This document shows positions 37,701-64,000 of a stretch of 64,000 nucleotides of DNA, piece by piece. The notes beneath the pieces are model-generated. The model did not search any database. It was not told the DNA's origin and saw only the letters and a program-made list of their open reading frames with translations. The stretch's first letter is position 1. Every line of letters starts with the position of its first letter. The position numbers and the translations under genes were made by a program. The stretch is from Callorhinus ursinus (taxonomy: Eukaryota; Chordata; Mammalia; Carnivora; Otariidae), in contig NW_020313045.1 in NCBI RefSeq assembly GCF_003265705.1, positions 838,320 to 902,319 of the forward strand. Reading direction: 5' to 3'.

Positions 37701-40014
37701 GACAACAGTCCTTAAGCAAGATATTGATCATTTTCAAGGTTAAATTTAGTCTGAATTGGTCATAGTAAGTCATACTTAAGTGAAAGTATATCCATCTTTT
37801 AAACTTGATAATACAGACCATACTGTTTTTCAATCATGTCTGTTAAATGTTCCCTTTGCCCAGACTGTTCAAGACATTGAGACCTCTTTGGTCTATATTT
37901 TTAGTTAAAAAAAAAAAAAAAAGAAAAAACCTAGACCTACTGAATTCCATTCAATACAAATAGTAAATTTTAAGTACAGTATAAGATTTGTAGGCAACAA
38001 ATAGCGTAACTATCAATATTAAGATCACCAAACAATCCAGTTTCTTTCACACATTATCTCTCTTAATTTTAACCCTTCTTTGATGTAAGACTATTCCCAT
38101 TTAATAAATGAGAAAAGTGAAATTCAGAGAGGTTAAGTGACTTGGCCAAAGTCATACAACTAACTGATAAAGGGCACGGCCCGAGCAGGTTTTCTGACTA
38201 AACTAGTGATCTTTCCATTATACTACAGCTCTTGGAGAGCTATTTGAAAGTGCTCTCCAAGTAGTAATAGGGCATGATATAAAAAAAAAAAAAGAAAACC
38301 AACACCAACAATTAGTCTCTCTATAAATATGCCACTTTGGTCCTCTCTCCAAAATATGAAGCCAAATAGACATACTTACATTTAAGAATGACTGATTTCA
38401 CCAAATCAGACTAAAATTAATCTTGAGTGATAGTCATTGTATTTAGAAGTGTTTAGAGGTTTTAAGATACAAAGGGAGCATCTATCCATTTAAAGACATG
38501 AAGATCAAATTTTTAAATATTTAGTTTCTTTACAAAGAGGTATTACTACATTATCTTCCTCTTCCTCTCTCACACCCTTCTTCAACCCATTTGCCCATTT
38601 ACCATTACTCTAACCTGCCTCCACTGTGGAGGACAATGGTCTCAGTGCATATAAGTGCGCTATGCAAAAATAACACTATTTCCAATCTGAAGTAAAGAAA
38701 TGTGTGAGATGGACAGGAAAACATCAAACCCTTTTTTTTTTTTCATGAAGAACACACAGGACAAATGTAGCGTGCGCACTCTATCTTGTTCTTTGATCGC
38801 TAACTTCACCAAAGGGGAAGTCCTCAGCAAGTTGTAACTGCTAATGGTAAAAGAGCATTTTACAAGAAAAAGGAAAGAAAAGGAAACTTCCTTTTTGTAT
38901 TCAGCAGTTTTTAACAGTGGAAGAAAATTTGGAGAAGTGTTGACTCTCAAAGGGTTTGAGTGAAGACTGATTCAGGACCGATTCAGGGTGAAGACTTCTG
39001 AATACCTTAAGCTGACCCACATTACCCATTTTCTTAGATTCTGATTTCCGACCCTTGATGCCCCTTCTCAGCTAGATCATCCCAGCCTCTTGTTCTAATT
39101 CCAGACCTGGGTTCTCTGCCTTCTCCCTCACTCTTCACCTCCTAGACTGACTCCCCTCCTTCCCTAAGGCAAAAGGAAAAGAAATAGAGGGGAAAAAAAA
39201 AAAAAGGACTTCCCCAAGTCCACTCTCCTATAGACTGGCCACCCCTCCACTCTAACTTACTCAACTTGAAGCTCTTGTCACACATCCAGCTCCCTTCTCG
39301 GCATGGAATGTTTCCTCTGCTACTGGCCTGCTCAGCTTTGTCTTGTTTAGGACGTGCCTCTCGGATCCGCATGTCCTTCGCATTTTCTCTTCTCACACAC
39401 CCTCAGACCATCCTCCAAGTGCCCTCAATTCTCAGACCCACATCTCTGCCCCTTCCAGACTCATGGAACCTTCAAAAGCCCTCACCTCGCAGATCGACAT
39501 CTCTTTCTTCCTCAGTGCCTTTGCTTCTCAGACTGGCGCCCCCCACCTCGGATACCTCCCCAGCATACCCACACTCCCCTCAGACAACAGCCCCCGGCAG
39601 ATCCTGGTCCCTCTCCTGGATCCGCCTCCTCTCTCAGACCCACATCCCTCCCCTGGATCTGCGTCCTCTCGGACCCACATCTCTCTCCCCTCTCACCTGG
39701 CTGCGCCTCCCCTGTCAGATCCACGTCCCTCCCCTGGATCTGCCTCCTCTCTCGGTCCCACATCTCTCACCTGCATCTGCCTCCACCGTCAGACCCACGC
39801 CCCTCCCCCGGTTCCGTCTCCTCCCTCGGGCCCGCGCCCTCACCTGGAGACGCCTCGCGGCGCCCATCCGCGTCTGCTGCACGAAGGGGTTGGGCACAGG
39901 CGGCGGGAAGAAGGACGCCTGGCGGGGCACCATGGGTGGCCGCAGCCCGGCTTTCCCCATGCCCGCGCCCGGCACGGTGGCCGCCACCGCCGCCGCCTCC
40001 GCACACTGGCTCAT
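3958..40014 (-). CDS. LPCAT2: LPCAT2, lysophosphatidylcholine acyltransferase 2 (exons 1-10 of the gene; 3' part outside window)
   Basis: This membrane enzyme transfers acetyl-CoA or acyl-CoA to lyso-PAF or lysophosphatidylcholine, at the ER and lipid droplets. Ten exons join in frame (lengths 171, 140, 218, 113, 61, 59, 35, 55, 83, 126 nt), all with GT-AG borders, giving residues 1-353 plus two bases of codon 354. Visible features are a proline-rich cytosolic N-terminus, one hydrophobic segment at about 58-80, acyltransferase motif HSTFFD (146-151), the GLPSMVSR block (159-166) and the EGTCTN motif (220-225). Numbering matches human LPCAT2 (544 aa) without a gap through the catalytic domain. 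RQAS at 31-34 preserves Ser34, a reported phosphorylation site in the mammalian protein. The EF-hand region and the C-terminal ER signal would be in exons left of position 1; I looked for the next exon in 1-3957 and did not see it. LPCAT1 is the nearest paralog, but the N-terminus and the position next to MMP2 favour LPCAT2. Confidence 0.97.
5099..5300 (+). mobile_element. MIR SINE relic
   Basis: The order matches MIR: TTAAGAGCTTGGGCTTGG, GATTTGAGTCCCAGCCC, CTATGATCTTGGGCAAACG, then the CTC(T)-rich block and GCTGTGAAGATTATG. It lies in LPCAT2 intron 9. Confidence 0.8.
6218..6300 (-). CDS. LPCAT2: LPCAT2 exon 9 (residues 285-312)
   Basis: This 83-nt exon encodes [20 protein letters not shown] and continues to RVRNLMAE, the end of the catalytic domain. 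The acceptor is TGTCTTTCAG and the donor is CAGA|GTAAGTG. A large intron of 9.7 kb separates it from exon 8. Confidence 0.95.
6803..6986 (-). mobile_element. Can-SINE (minus)
   Basis: A full head-to-tail Can-SINE. CTTCTGCTTTC at 6792-6802 and 6987-6997 is an 11-bp target duplication. It lies in LPCAT2 intron 8 in the gene's own direction. Confidence 0.93.
7540..7990 (+). mobile_element. Cluster of MIR and L2 relics
   Basis: Three typical old-repeat signatures follow each other: MIR-like at 7565-7690 (CCAGGCACCATGCTAGGTGC), L2-like at 7680-7830 (CAACAAATACTG...GGCACCTACTGGAGGCCAGG) and MIR-like at 7845-7990. The exact borders are uncertain. Confidence 0.6.
10351..10546 (+). mobile_element. 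Young Can-SINE (plus) with 18-bp target duplication
   Basis: AAAAGGAACTCAGTTGTC occurs at 10333-10350 and again, without a mismatch, at 10547-10564. The SINE between has a (CT) stretch and a pure A tail. The exact duplication points to a recent insertion. Confidence 0.95.
11535..11720 (+). mobile_element. MIR SINE relic
   Basis: MIR-type order is seen: TTATTGAACACCTACCGTGTG, ATTATTATCCCCATTTTCCC, AGGCTTAAGTCATTTACTCAAG. The right end is interrupted by the next SINE. Confidence 0.65.
11751..11946 (+). mobile_element. Can-SINE (plus), older subfamily
   Basis: Head GGGGCACCTGGGTGGTTCAG with the CGTCCAACTCTTGATTTC variant. TAACACTCCATTTCT flanks it at 11736-11750 and 11947-11961. Confidence 0.93.
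12038..12071. repeat. (TG)n microsatellite
   Basis: Alternating TG with two T substitutions, in LPCAT2 intron 8. Confidence 0.9.
12308..12517 (+). mobile_element. Young Can-SINE (plus)
   Basis: Head at 12308; body contains CTCCCCCTGCTTGTGTTCCC; tail AATAAATAAATAAAATC. AATCCCTTT flanks both sides. Confidence 0.93.
13524..13651 (-). mobile_element. Short diverged Can-SINE (minus)
   Basis: A shortened, older SINE with CACCTGGGTGACTCATTTG head on the minus strand. GATTTCCATCAGTTTT (13508-13523) and GATTTCCAACAGTTTT (13652-13667) flank it with one mismatch. Confidence 0.85.
14211..14358. repeat. (AAAG)n purine tract
   Basis: About 150 bases of AAAG/AAGG repeat with A runs; the open frames over it code only lysine-rich or leucine/serine-rich low-complexity sequence. 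It lies in LPCAT2 intron 8 as a (CTTT)n tract on the transcribed sense. Confidence 0.95.
16012..16066 (-). CDS. LPCAT2: LPCAT2 exon 8 (residues 266-284)
   Basis: This 55-nt exon encodes [18 protein letters not shown]. Acceptor TTTTTTCTCTTCAG has a good pyrimidine tract and the donor is GAG|GTAAGT. Human LPCAT2, as I recall it, has Leu where Pro is found after CQ. Confidence 0.95.
16834..17036 (+). mobile_element. Can-SINE, left member of tandem pair 1 (plus)
   Basis: Younger-type SINE. AAGAAACTAAAATTGGG stands before it (16817-16833) and after it (17037-17053). Confidence 0.94.
17054..17241 (+). mobile_element. Can-SINE, right member of tandem pair 1 (plus)
   Basis: Older-type SINE (CATCTGACTCTTGATTTTGG). 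The same target sequence follows it as AAGAAACTAAAAT at 17242-17254, so the two SINEs share three copies of one target site. Confidence 0.94.
17572..17671. repeat. GA/GGAA purine tract
   Basis: About 100 bases nearly all purine on the plus strand, low complexity, in LPCAT2 intron 7. Confidence 0.9.
19506..19720 (+). mobile_element. Can-SINE (plus) with expanded (AAAT)n tail
   Basis: The tail holds about ten AAAT units. AAATCTTTACTCTTA before and AAATCTTTACTTTTA after flank it. It ends about 120 nt from the donor of the 35-nt LPCAT2 exon 7. Confidence 0.92.
19844..19878 (-). CDS. LPCAT2: LPCAT2 exon 7 (residues 255-266), only 35 nt
   Basis: This very short exon encodes [11 protein letters not shown] and part of a Phe codon. 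The acceptor is CTGTTATTGTAG and the donor is ATT|GTAAGTCG, a strong match that may offset the small size. A Can-SINE on the opposite strand begins about 120 nt past the donor. Confidence 0.93.
21096..21154 (-). CDS. LPCAT2: LPCAT2 exon 6 (residues 235-254)
   Basis: This 59-nt exon lies between GGTTATAG and CTG|GTAAGC. It encodes [20 protein letters not shown], the acyltransferase motif IV region (VPVQP). The splice phases fit exons 5 and 7. Confidence 0.95.
21504..21703 (+). mobile_element. Young Can-SINE (plus)
   Basis: Head GGGGCCCCTGGGTGGCTCAG, body with CTCCCCCTGCTTGTG, A-rich tail. Flanks TAAATAAAAGCGA / TAAATAAAAGTGA suggest the target site. It lies in LPCAT2 intron 5. Confidence 0.92.
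22015..22115. repeat. CA/TG-rich stretch
   Basis: Interrupted TG then CA dinucleotide runs (GTGTGCGTGTGTGCACACA ... ACACACACACAAACACA). The tract could form an alternating purine-pyrimidine structure. Confidence 0.8.
22316..22376 (-). CDS. LPCAT2: LPCAT2 exon 5 (residues 215-235): EGT motif
   Basis: This 61-nt exon is bounded by TTCTCCCAAG and CCAG|GTGAG. It encodes [20 protein letters not shown], the acyltransferase block with the conserved EGTCTN at 220-225 that is essential for activity in this family. Confidence 0.96.
24336..24448 (-). CDS. LPCAT2: LPCAT2 exon 4 (residues 177-214)
   Basis: The exon is preceded by TTTGTTTTAAAG and ends CCGCAG|GTAAAA. It encodes [20 protein letters not shown] and a TSGGQWPQ end. 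The VSR and DPDSR segment belongs to the conserved acyltransferase core between motifs I and III. It restores phase 0 after exon 3. Confidence 0.95.
25725..25942 (-). CDS. LPCAT2: LPCAT2 exon 3 (residues 104-177): acyltransferase motif I
   Basis: This exon carries the catalytic His and Asp in HSTFFD (146-151) and the substrate-binding block [13 protein letters not shown]. The donor is A|GTAAGT. The acceptor is CCAAAG, and its pyrimidine tract runs into a (TTTC)n microsatellite at 25964-26008. Substitutions relative to the remembered human protein (for example P109, H116) lie outside the motifs. Confidence 0.96.
25964..26008. repeat. (AAAG)n microsatellite next to LPCAT2 exon 3
   Basis: On the gene strand this is a (CTTT)n and T-rich run that ends about 22 nt from the exon 3 acceptor AG. 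It therefore forms, or extends, the pyrimidine tract of that splice site. Confidence 0.9.
26140..26290 (+). mobile_element. MIR SINE relic
   Basis: CCAGGCACTATTCTAAGGAC, then AATCCTCAGCCCAATTTTATG and TCTTGCAGATGAGAAAACTG follow MIR order. Confidence 0.7.
28311..28450 (-). CDS. LPCAT2: LPCAT2 exon 2 (residues 58-104): membrane segment
   Basis: Acceptor TTTGACTTTCAG precedes the exon and GGAG|GTAAGAAAG ends it. It encodes a strongly hydrophobic run ([17 protein letters not shown]) that is the membrane hairpin or anchor, followed by a cysteine pair and the conserved HPITGWRR. Length is 140 nt, entering in phase 0 and leaving in phase 2. Confidence 0.96.
28550..28900 (+). mobile_element. L2-like relic
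   Basis: The layout (CATTCACTAAAGG..., then CCAGACATGAAGCTAAGCAC and GGAAAGCTTCCTGGAGGAG) resembles the L2 3' region. The boundaries are vague. Confidence 0.5.
29030..29225 (+). mobile_element. MIR SINE relic
   Basis: CTTATTATGTAGCAGGCATG, TTACTAAGTGGCAGCGCCAG and GGTTCGAACCCAGCTTGG fit MIR. The tandem SINE pair 2 begins right after it. Confidence 0.7.
29245..29423 (-). mobile_element. Can-SINE, left member of tandem pair 2 (minus)
   Basis: Full SINE; the flank ACCGTATTGATTTTTAA lies at 29230-29246 and a degraded copy, TTGACTTTTTTTTT, sits between the two SINEs. Confidence 0.92.
29433..29616 (-). mobile_element. Can-SINE, right member of tandem pair 2 (minus)
   Basis: Full SINE in the same direction. 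ACCATATTGATTTTTAA follows it at 29617-29633, matching the left flank of the pair with one mismatch. Confidence 0.92.
29850..30490 (-). mobile_element. Old L1 3'-end fragment
   Basis: This is the first of two L1-like 3' ends here. Similar passages recur in the next element: GAATATGATTCCACTGTATG at 30180 and GAGTATGGTTCCACTGTATG at about 30760; CTCCACAGTGGTTGCATC at 30396 and TTCCACAGTGGTTGTATC at 30970. Two separate old insertions therefore abut. Confidence 0.75.
32370..32690 (-). mobile_element. Younger L1 3' fragment nested in the old L1
   Basis: A 320-base block (ATCACCCAGTGCTCATCAAG, CCACCCACTTCCCCTCTGGC, then ACATATGAGAGAAATCATAT) has the look of a carnivore-type L1 3' end. It interrupts the older element's sequence. 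Confidence 0.65.
33783..33977 (-). mobile_element. Can-SINE (minus)
   Basis: Full SINE inside the old L1. ATGATGCAATCCCTTTT (33766-33782) and ATGATGCAACCCTTTTA (from 33978) flank it. Confidence 0.93.
34636..34839 (-). mobile_element. Can-SINE, left member of tandem pair 3 (minus)
   Basis: TATGTAGTTGTCTTTT lies before it (34620-34635); TGTAGTTGTCTTTT follows it (34840-34853). Confidence 0.94.
34854..35053 (-). mobile_element. Can-SINE, right member of tandem pair 3 (minus)
   Basis: An older variant (GGTGGCTCAGTCAGG head, long diverged body). TATGTAGTTGTCTTTTA follows at 35054-35070, giving three target copies for two SINEs. Confidence 0.93.
35295..35487 (-). mobile_element. Can-SINE (minus)
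   Basis: Full SINE with GGGGTGCCTGGGTGGCTCAG head and CTTTAAAAAA tail; the target duplication is hidden in CT-rich flanks. Confidence 0.92.
37455..37560 (+). mobile_element. L2 3'-end relic
   Basis: CACTGCTGTATCTCCAG...GTGCCTGGTACATAACAG...CAACAAATACTTTTGG is the typical L2 3' tail order. Confidence 0.65.
38045..38235 (+). mobile_element. MIR SINE relic
   Basis: AATAAATGAGAAAAGTGAAA, GAGAGGTTAAGTGACTTGGC and CCATTATACTACAGCTC fit a MIR 3' half. Confidence 0.7.
39585..39840. repeat. GC-rich diverged minisatellite at the start of LPCAT2 intron 1
   Basis: About six degenerate units of roughly 40-50 bp repeat the pattern CAGACCCACATC-CCTCCCCTGGATCTGCCTCC on the plus strand. On the gene strand some units carry donor-like CAGGTGAGAG (exon-end positions 39771 and 39697), similar to the true donor at 39844. 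The repeat is responsible for the long proline/serine-rich open frames on the plus strand here. Confidence 0.75.
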
Positions 40015-40290
40015 GGCCCAGCCGGGCGTCGGACCGGATCCAGAGACGGATGCGGAACGCGGGAGCGAGCGCCCGCGGCGACCTGGGGGAGGCTTCACCA
40101 GAGTCCCGGCCGGCGGCGCTGCTGCGGGACCTTCGCGCAGGCGCGAGTCACCTAGGCACCGTCCGGTCGCGCCCCGCCCGTCGGGCTCCGAACGCCCCCC
40201 TACCTCCCCGCTCTGGCTCCACCCGCTGAGCCTTAGCCACACCCCTTTAGGTGTCGGCTCTTCCTCTTTGGTCCGCCCCCTGGAGGTGAC
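39785..40290 (-). promoter_or_regulatory. LPCAT2: CpG-island promoter of LPCAT2
   Basis: This stretch is far richer in G+C and CG dinucleotides than its surroundings and covers the first exon. GC boxes (CCCCGCCC at 40172-40179, CCGCCCCC at 40273-40280) and CACCC-type sites near 40220-40246 lie upstream of the ATG. I see no clear TATA box at a useful distance. The transcription start cannot be fixed from sequence alone. Confidence 0.8.
39844..40014 (-). CDS. LPCAT2: LPCAT2 coding exon 1 (residues 1-57)
   Basis: The exon starts at an ATG with sequence GGGCCATGA around it and ends CTCCAG|GTGAGG, phase 0. The frame is open further upstream, but the start was chosen because MSQCAEAA matches the known LPCAT2 N-terminus and lies in the CpG island. 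The product is the cytosolic tail: proline-rich PPPVPNPF and the RQAS (Ser34) site. The 5'UTR lies above 40014 and its length cannot be set from sequence. Confidence 0.95.
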
Positions 40291-42130
40291 TTTCTCCTTC
40301 AGAGCAGGGCACCCCAATGACAGTTTAGGCAGAGTTCTCTGCTTGGGGGTCACGCCCACCCGGAGTACCAACCTCTTTTACGGGCTTTGTGGCTGACCTT
40401 AGCTAAGTCGGTGTCTCCATGAGCCTCAGTTGGCCCCTTCTGTAAAATGGGGCTATGTAGAACTCAAGATAAGCAGAACCCCATTCCAGCCACTGCCAGG
40501 CTGTTCCACTGAAGTGGGTTAATATATCCAGGGTGGGTTTTGTTTTATGCGTTTGATATCTGGTATATGTTTTGGTTTTGCTTAAACCTGTATGGGGTGG
40601 ATGTTTGTCAGGTACAGCTGAAAGATTCCTGACAAGGGAGAGATTGGTACCTGGGGTGAAATCTTCCCCTCAAAACATGGACTGACCCTGGGAGATGGCT
40701 GTCCAAAGGAAAACTGAGCTTTCCCAATGCTGTTACTAGAAAAAGGCAGAAACAGCTATTGCTTTCCATACGTGATGAGAAACCTGGCCCCGAAAAAGGA
40801 AACGATTGGGGCTGTTGGCTCCATTTCACCCTGAGGAAGTTCAGGGGCCTATCTGGACCTGTATGGGTGGTGGGAGGACTGGGGAAGATAGGCCCTGAGG
40901 TCATTCGGTAAAGCCCTGAGTGCTGAGAAGAGGCTGGAGATGGGGAATGACTTAAAATCACCAGTCAACTGCTCACATCCAGCTGGAGGGCGCGGTGAGA
41001 ATTAATCTGGGCCCTAGCACAGTGGCTGTCTCATACTCAGCTACTGCAGAATCTCAAAATCTTCCAACCCCACCAGACAGATGTGTGGCTTGCAGCTCCT
41101 CACTTAACCTCTCTGAGCTTGTAGTCTCATCTAAGAATGGGGAAAGATTAATTTCTACCCCATAGGGTTGTGGTAACAATTTAAAAAAATGTGCAGTGTT
41201 CATAAAAAAAGCAGTCAAGAAATGGCACCTTTCAGGTATTATGTCTTGGAGCAGCTGAATGTTCTCAGTGTAATAGAGCAGGTTAATAACAGTGTATCAC
41301 AGGCATGATATAAGCCTCGGGGGTCTTCAAGTAGGGACTGGCAGTCCTGTGTGGCTCTTGAGCCAGAAACTTGCACCAAAGTCTATTTCTTTAGGACCCT
41401 CAAGGACCTGAGCCACTGGGCAGGCCACAGGGTGGAGAAAAGATGACTCCTGGCCCACTAAGGTCATCTCCAGAGAGTCTGGTCTACTCCTTGTCCCCTT
41501 CCCCACCAGCCCCACCATGAAAGGCCTGAAGAAATGTCTTATCAGAACCAGAAGGGACCCCTGAAATAATCCCAGGCCTTAAATTTGTTATCCAGCAGCT
41601 CCGGGATTTCTATATAGAAGGGGATCAAAGCTTCACCCTCTTTAGGTTGTTGTAAAGGTTAAACCAAGTGATGGTTGTCAAGTGCCTAGTACCTAGTAAG
41701 CACCCTATTAAAGGAGGGGGTGTGTTACTGTACACTGTTTAGTAGTAGTGTGAGCACTGGTGTTGTTGGGGCACCTGGGTGGCTCAGTCGTTAAGCGTCT
41801 GCCTTAGGCTTCAGGTCATGATCCCAGGGTCCTGGGATAGAGTCCCACATCGGGCTCCGGGCTCGGCAGGCAGCCTGCTTCTCCCTCTCCCTCTGCCTCT
41901 CCCCCTGCTTGTGTTCCTGCTCTCGCTATCTCTGTCAAATAAATAAATAAAATCTTAAAAAAAAAAAAAGAAAAGAATTGGCATTGTTGTCAGTGAAGAA
42001 ACAGAGACTCAAAAAGGAAGGGAGCCTTGAATGAGACCCTGACCGCAAAGTGACAGAACTGCTCCTATTTCAAGGCTCTTTCCACGGGACAGAGGGACTT
42101 CAGCTACCCCACTTGGAAGGTCTCTTGCTA
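40291..42130. other. MMP2-LPCAT2 intergenic region
   Basis: This stretch of about 1.8 kb holds a MIR-like fragment (41080-41180) and one young Can-SINE (41767-41969). No exon-like sequence was recognised. It separates the MMP2 poly(A) sites from the LPCAT2 promoter. Confidence 0.7.
41767..41969 (+). mobile_element. Young Can-SINE (plus) between MMP2 and LPCAT2
   Basis: Head GGGGCACCTGGGTGGCTCAG, body with CTCCCCCTGCTTGTG, tail AAATAAATAAATAAAATC and A run. Confidence 0.93.
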
Positions 42131-43060
42131 TTTATTTTGGCAGCTCTGACCTTTATGGCAAATGTCACCTGAGCCCCCGGAGGGAGCAGAGATTTAAACT
42201 TTTTAAGTTGTTTTCCTCCGCCTCTCTAGGCTCCGCAAAAACCAGCCTATAAGCACTGCCACTCAATTGGTGTCTTTATTCATACTGATTGACATTTCCC
42301 ATGGGGAACTGTTGAAGGGCAGGGGGGCGGAGCTGAGCGGGGAGCCATGGCTTGGTTCTCCTCCAGCCAGTGGAGGAAGTGATGGGGTAGGGGCGTACTA
42401 AATAGAGTGAACAAGAAGAACCATCCCGTTGTGGGCTGAGATGCACGGTGGAGTGACTTCAGATAACCTGAGTCCTTCTGTCAAGAAATTCGATGTCAAA
42501 GTGGAAAAACAGAAACAGAAAGCAAAGAACAAAGTGCACACAAAGCAAACTGCTAAGGTAGGAGACGTCCTAAGGCAGGAAGCAGTGAGAAGCCCGGTGT
42601 GTGGGGTGGCCAGGGGACCATGCCCCTATCCCACTGCCCCATGCCAGGCCGGGCTGTCGGGCCACCAGTGCCCTCTTGAGACAGTCTCTGTCTGTTGGCT
42701 CTGAGGGTGCTGTAAGCCACAGAAAGTCGTGGCGGGGGAGAGCCTGAAGTGTGGGAGCACCAGGGCAGCCCAAGGCGGGGCTGCATTGAGAATATCAAAG
42801 CATCTCTTTGGGGGTGGCTCTGGAGGGCTGGTGGGATATGGAGTGGGAGCTGAGGGCAGCTGGGAGGGGTACAATCAGCACCGTTCCTTGGGCACAGGGC
42901 AGAGACACTCTCCAGAACCTTAAATTACCAGGGAGGGGTGAGCACGCCGACTAACTACAGAGCTGAAGGCTGCCAGGCCCATCCGGGTCCTTCCCTGGCA
43001 CTCAGGGCTCCGTAGGCAGAAGACGATGGAGGGGCAGGGCCTGGGGGAGCCAGGGCCTGC
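42131..43060 (-). other. MMP2: Probable MMP2 3'UTR with two candidate poly(A) signals
   Basis: After the stop codon the minus strand has no further coding sequence. AATAAA hexamers lie at 42280-42275 (within CAGTATGAATAAAGACACC) and 42136-42131. Either would give a 3'UTR of about 0.8-0.95 kb, in the usual range for MMP2. Which is used cannot be told from sequence. Confidence 0.6.
42275..42280 (-). terminator. MMP2: Candidate MMP2 polyadenylation signal AATAAA
   Basis: This is the first canonical AATAAA I found on the minus strand after the MMP2 stop codon, 781 nt downstream of it. A second AATAAA occurs at 42136-42131. Confidence 0.5.
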
Positions 43061-63903
<20,843 letters not shown>

Positions 63904-64000
63904 TCAGGGGCCCAACGGTCCCAGGTAGCATCCCGGGTTCCCAAACCAGCTCTGTTGCCCACTAGCTGAGTGACATAAAAGCTGTAACGCGTGGCTTGGG

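Noticed and set aside
39266..40396. A 376-codon plus-strand open frame over LPCAT2 exon 1
   Set aside because: It is proline/serine/arginine-rich, has three overlapping frames of similar length, and comes from the minisatellite and CpG island where stop codons are rare. It is antisense to a certain exon.

Overview
This is a window of mammalian nuclear DNA from a carnivore. About twenty tRNA-Lys-derived Can-SINEs are scattered through it, with heads reading GCGCCTGGGTGGCTCAGT, together with a carnivore-type L1 and old MIR, L2, MER5 and MLT1 relics. The younger SINEs carry a tail rich in CTCCCCCTGCTTGTG. From memory this fits the bear, seal and weasel branch (Arctoidea) better than dog or cat, but that placement is inference.

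Both genes are on the minus strand and are split into exons, so the long open frames mean little; I placed exons by matching remembered protein families and checking splice sites and reading phase. Reading in the direction of transcription (high to low coordinates), MMP2 (matrix metallopeptidase 2, gelatinase A) occupies 63837 to about 42.2 kb. Exons 2-13 are present (residues 52-660 and the stop), and exon 1, with the signal peptide, lies beyond the right edge. About 2.1 kb after the MMP2 poly(A) signals, a CpG-rich promoter starts LPCAT2 (lysophosphatidylcholine / lyso-PAF acyltransferase 2). Its exons 1-10 run from 40014 to 3958 (residues 1-353), and the EF-hand half lies beyond the left edge. 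This order is the same as on human chromosome 16q12. Every exon keeps frame with its neighbours and I saw no stop, frameshift or missing catalytic residue in either gene.

Region by region: 1-3957, LPCAT2 intron 10, with a SINE, an old L1 piece and a 2 kb 5'-truncated L1 with exact target duplications. 3958-28450, LPCAT2 exons 10 to 2, with small exons and SINE-rich introns. 28451-39843, large LPCAT2 intron 1, dominated by a long old L1 that has itself been hit by a younger L1 piece and several SINEs. 39844-40300, exon 1 and CpG island, bordered by a GC-rich minisatellite. 40300-43060, intergenic DNA and MMP2 3'UTR. 43061-63837, MMP2 exons with MIR, MER5 and MLT1 relics, CA/TG tracts and a 10-N assembly gap in intron 10.

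The two genes are not known to form one pathway. MMP2 is a secreted zinc protease that cuts collagen IV and gelatin; LPCAT2 makes platelet-activating factor and phosphatidylcholine at the ER and lipid droplets. I found no new biological system. The most notable signals are three places where two SINEs stand in tandem at one target site with the target repeated three times (one only weakly), a microsatellite that forms the acceptor tract of the LPCAT2 catalytic exon, and a minisatellite carrying donor-like sites just after LPCAT2 exon 1.
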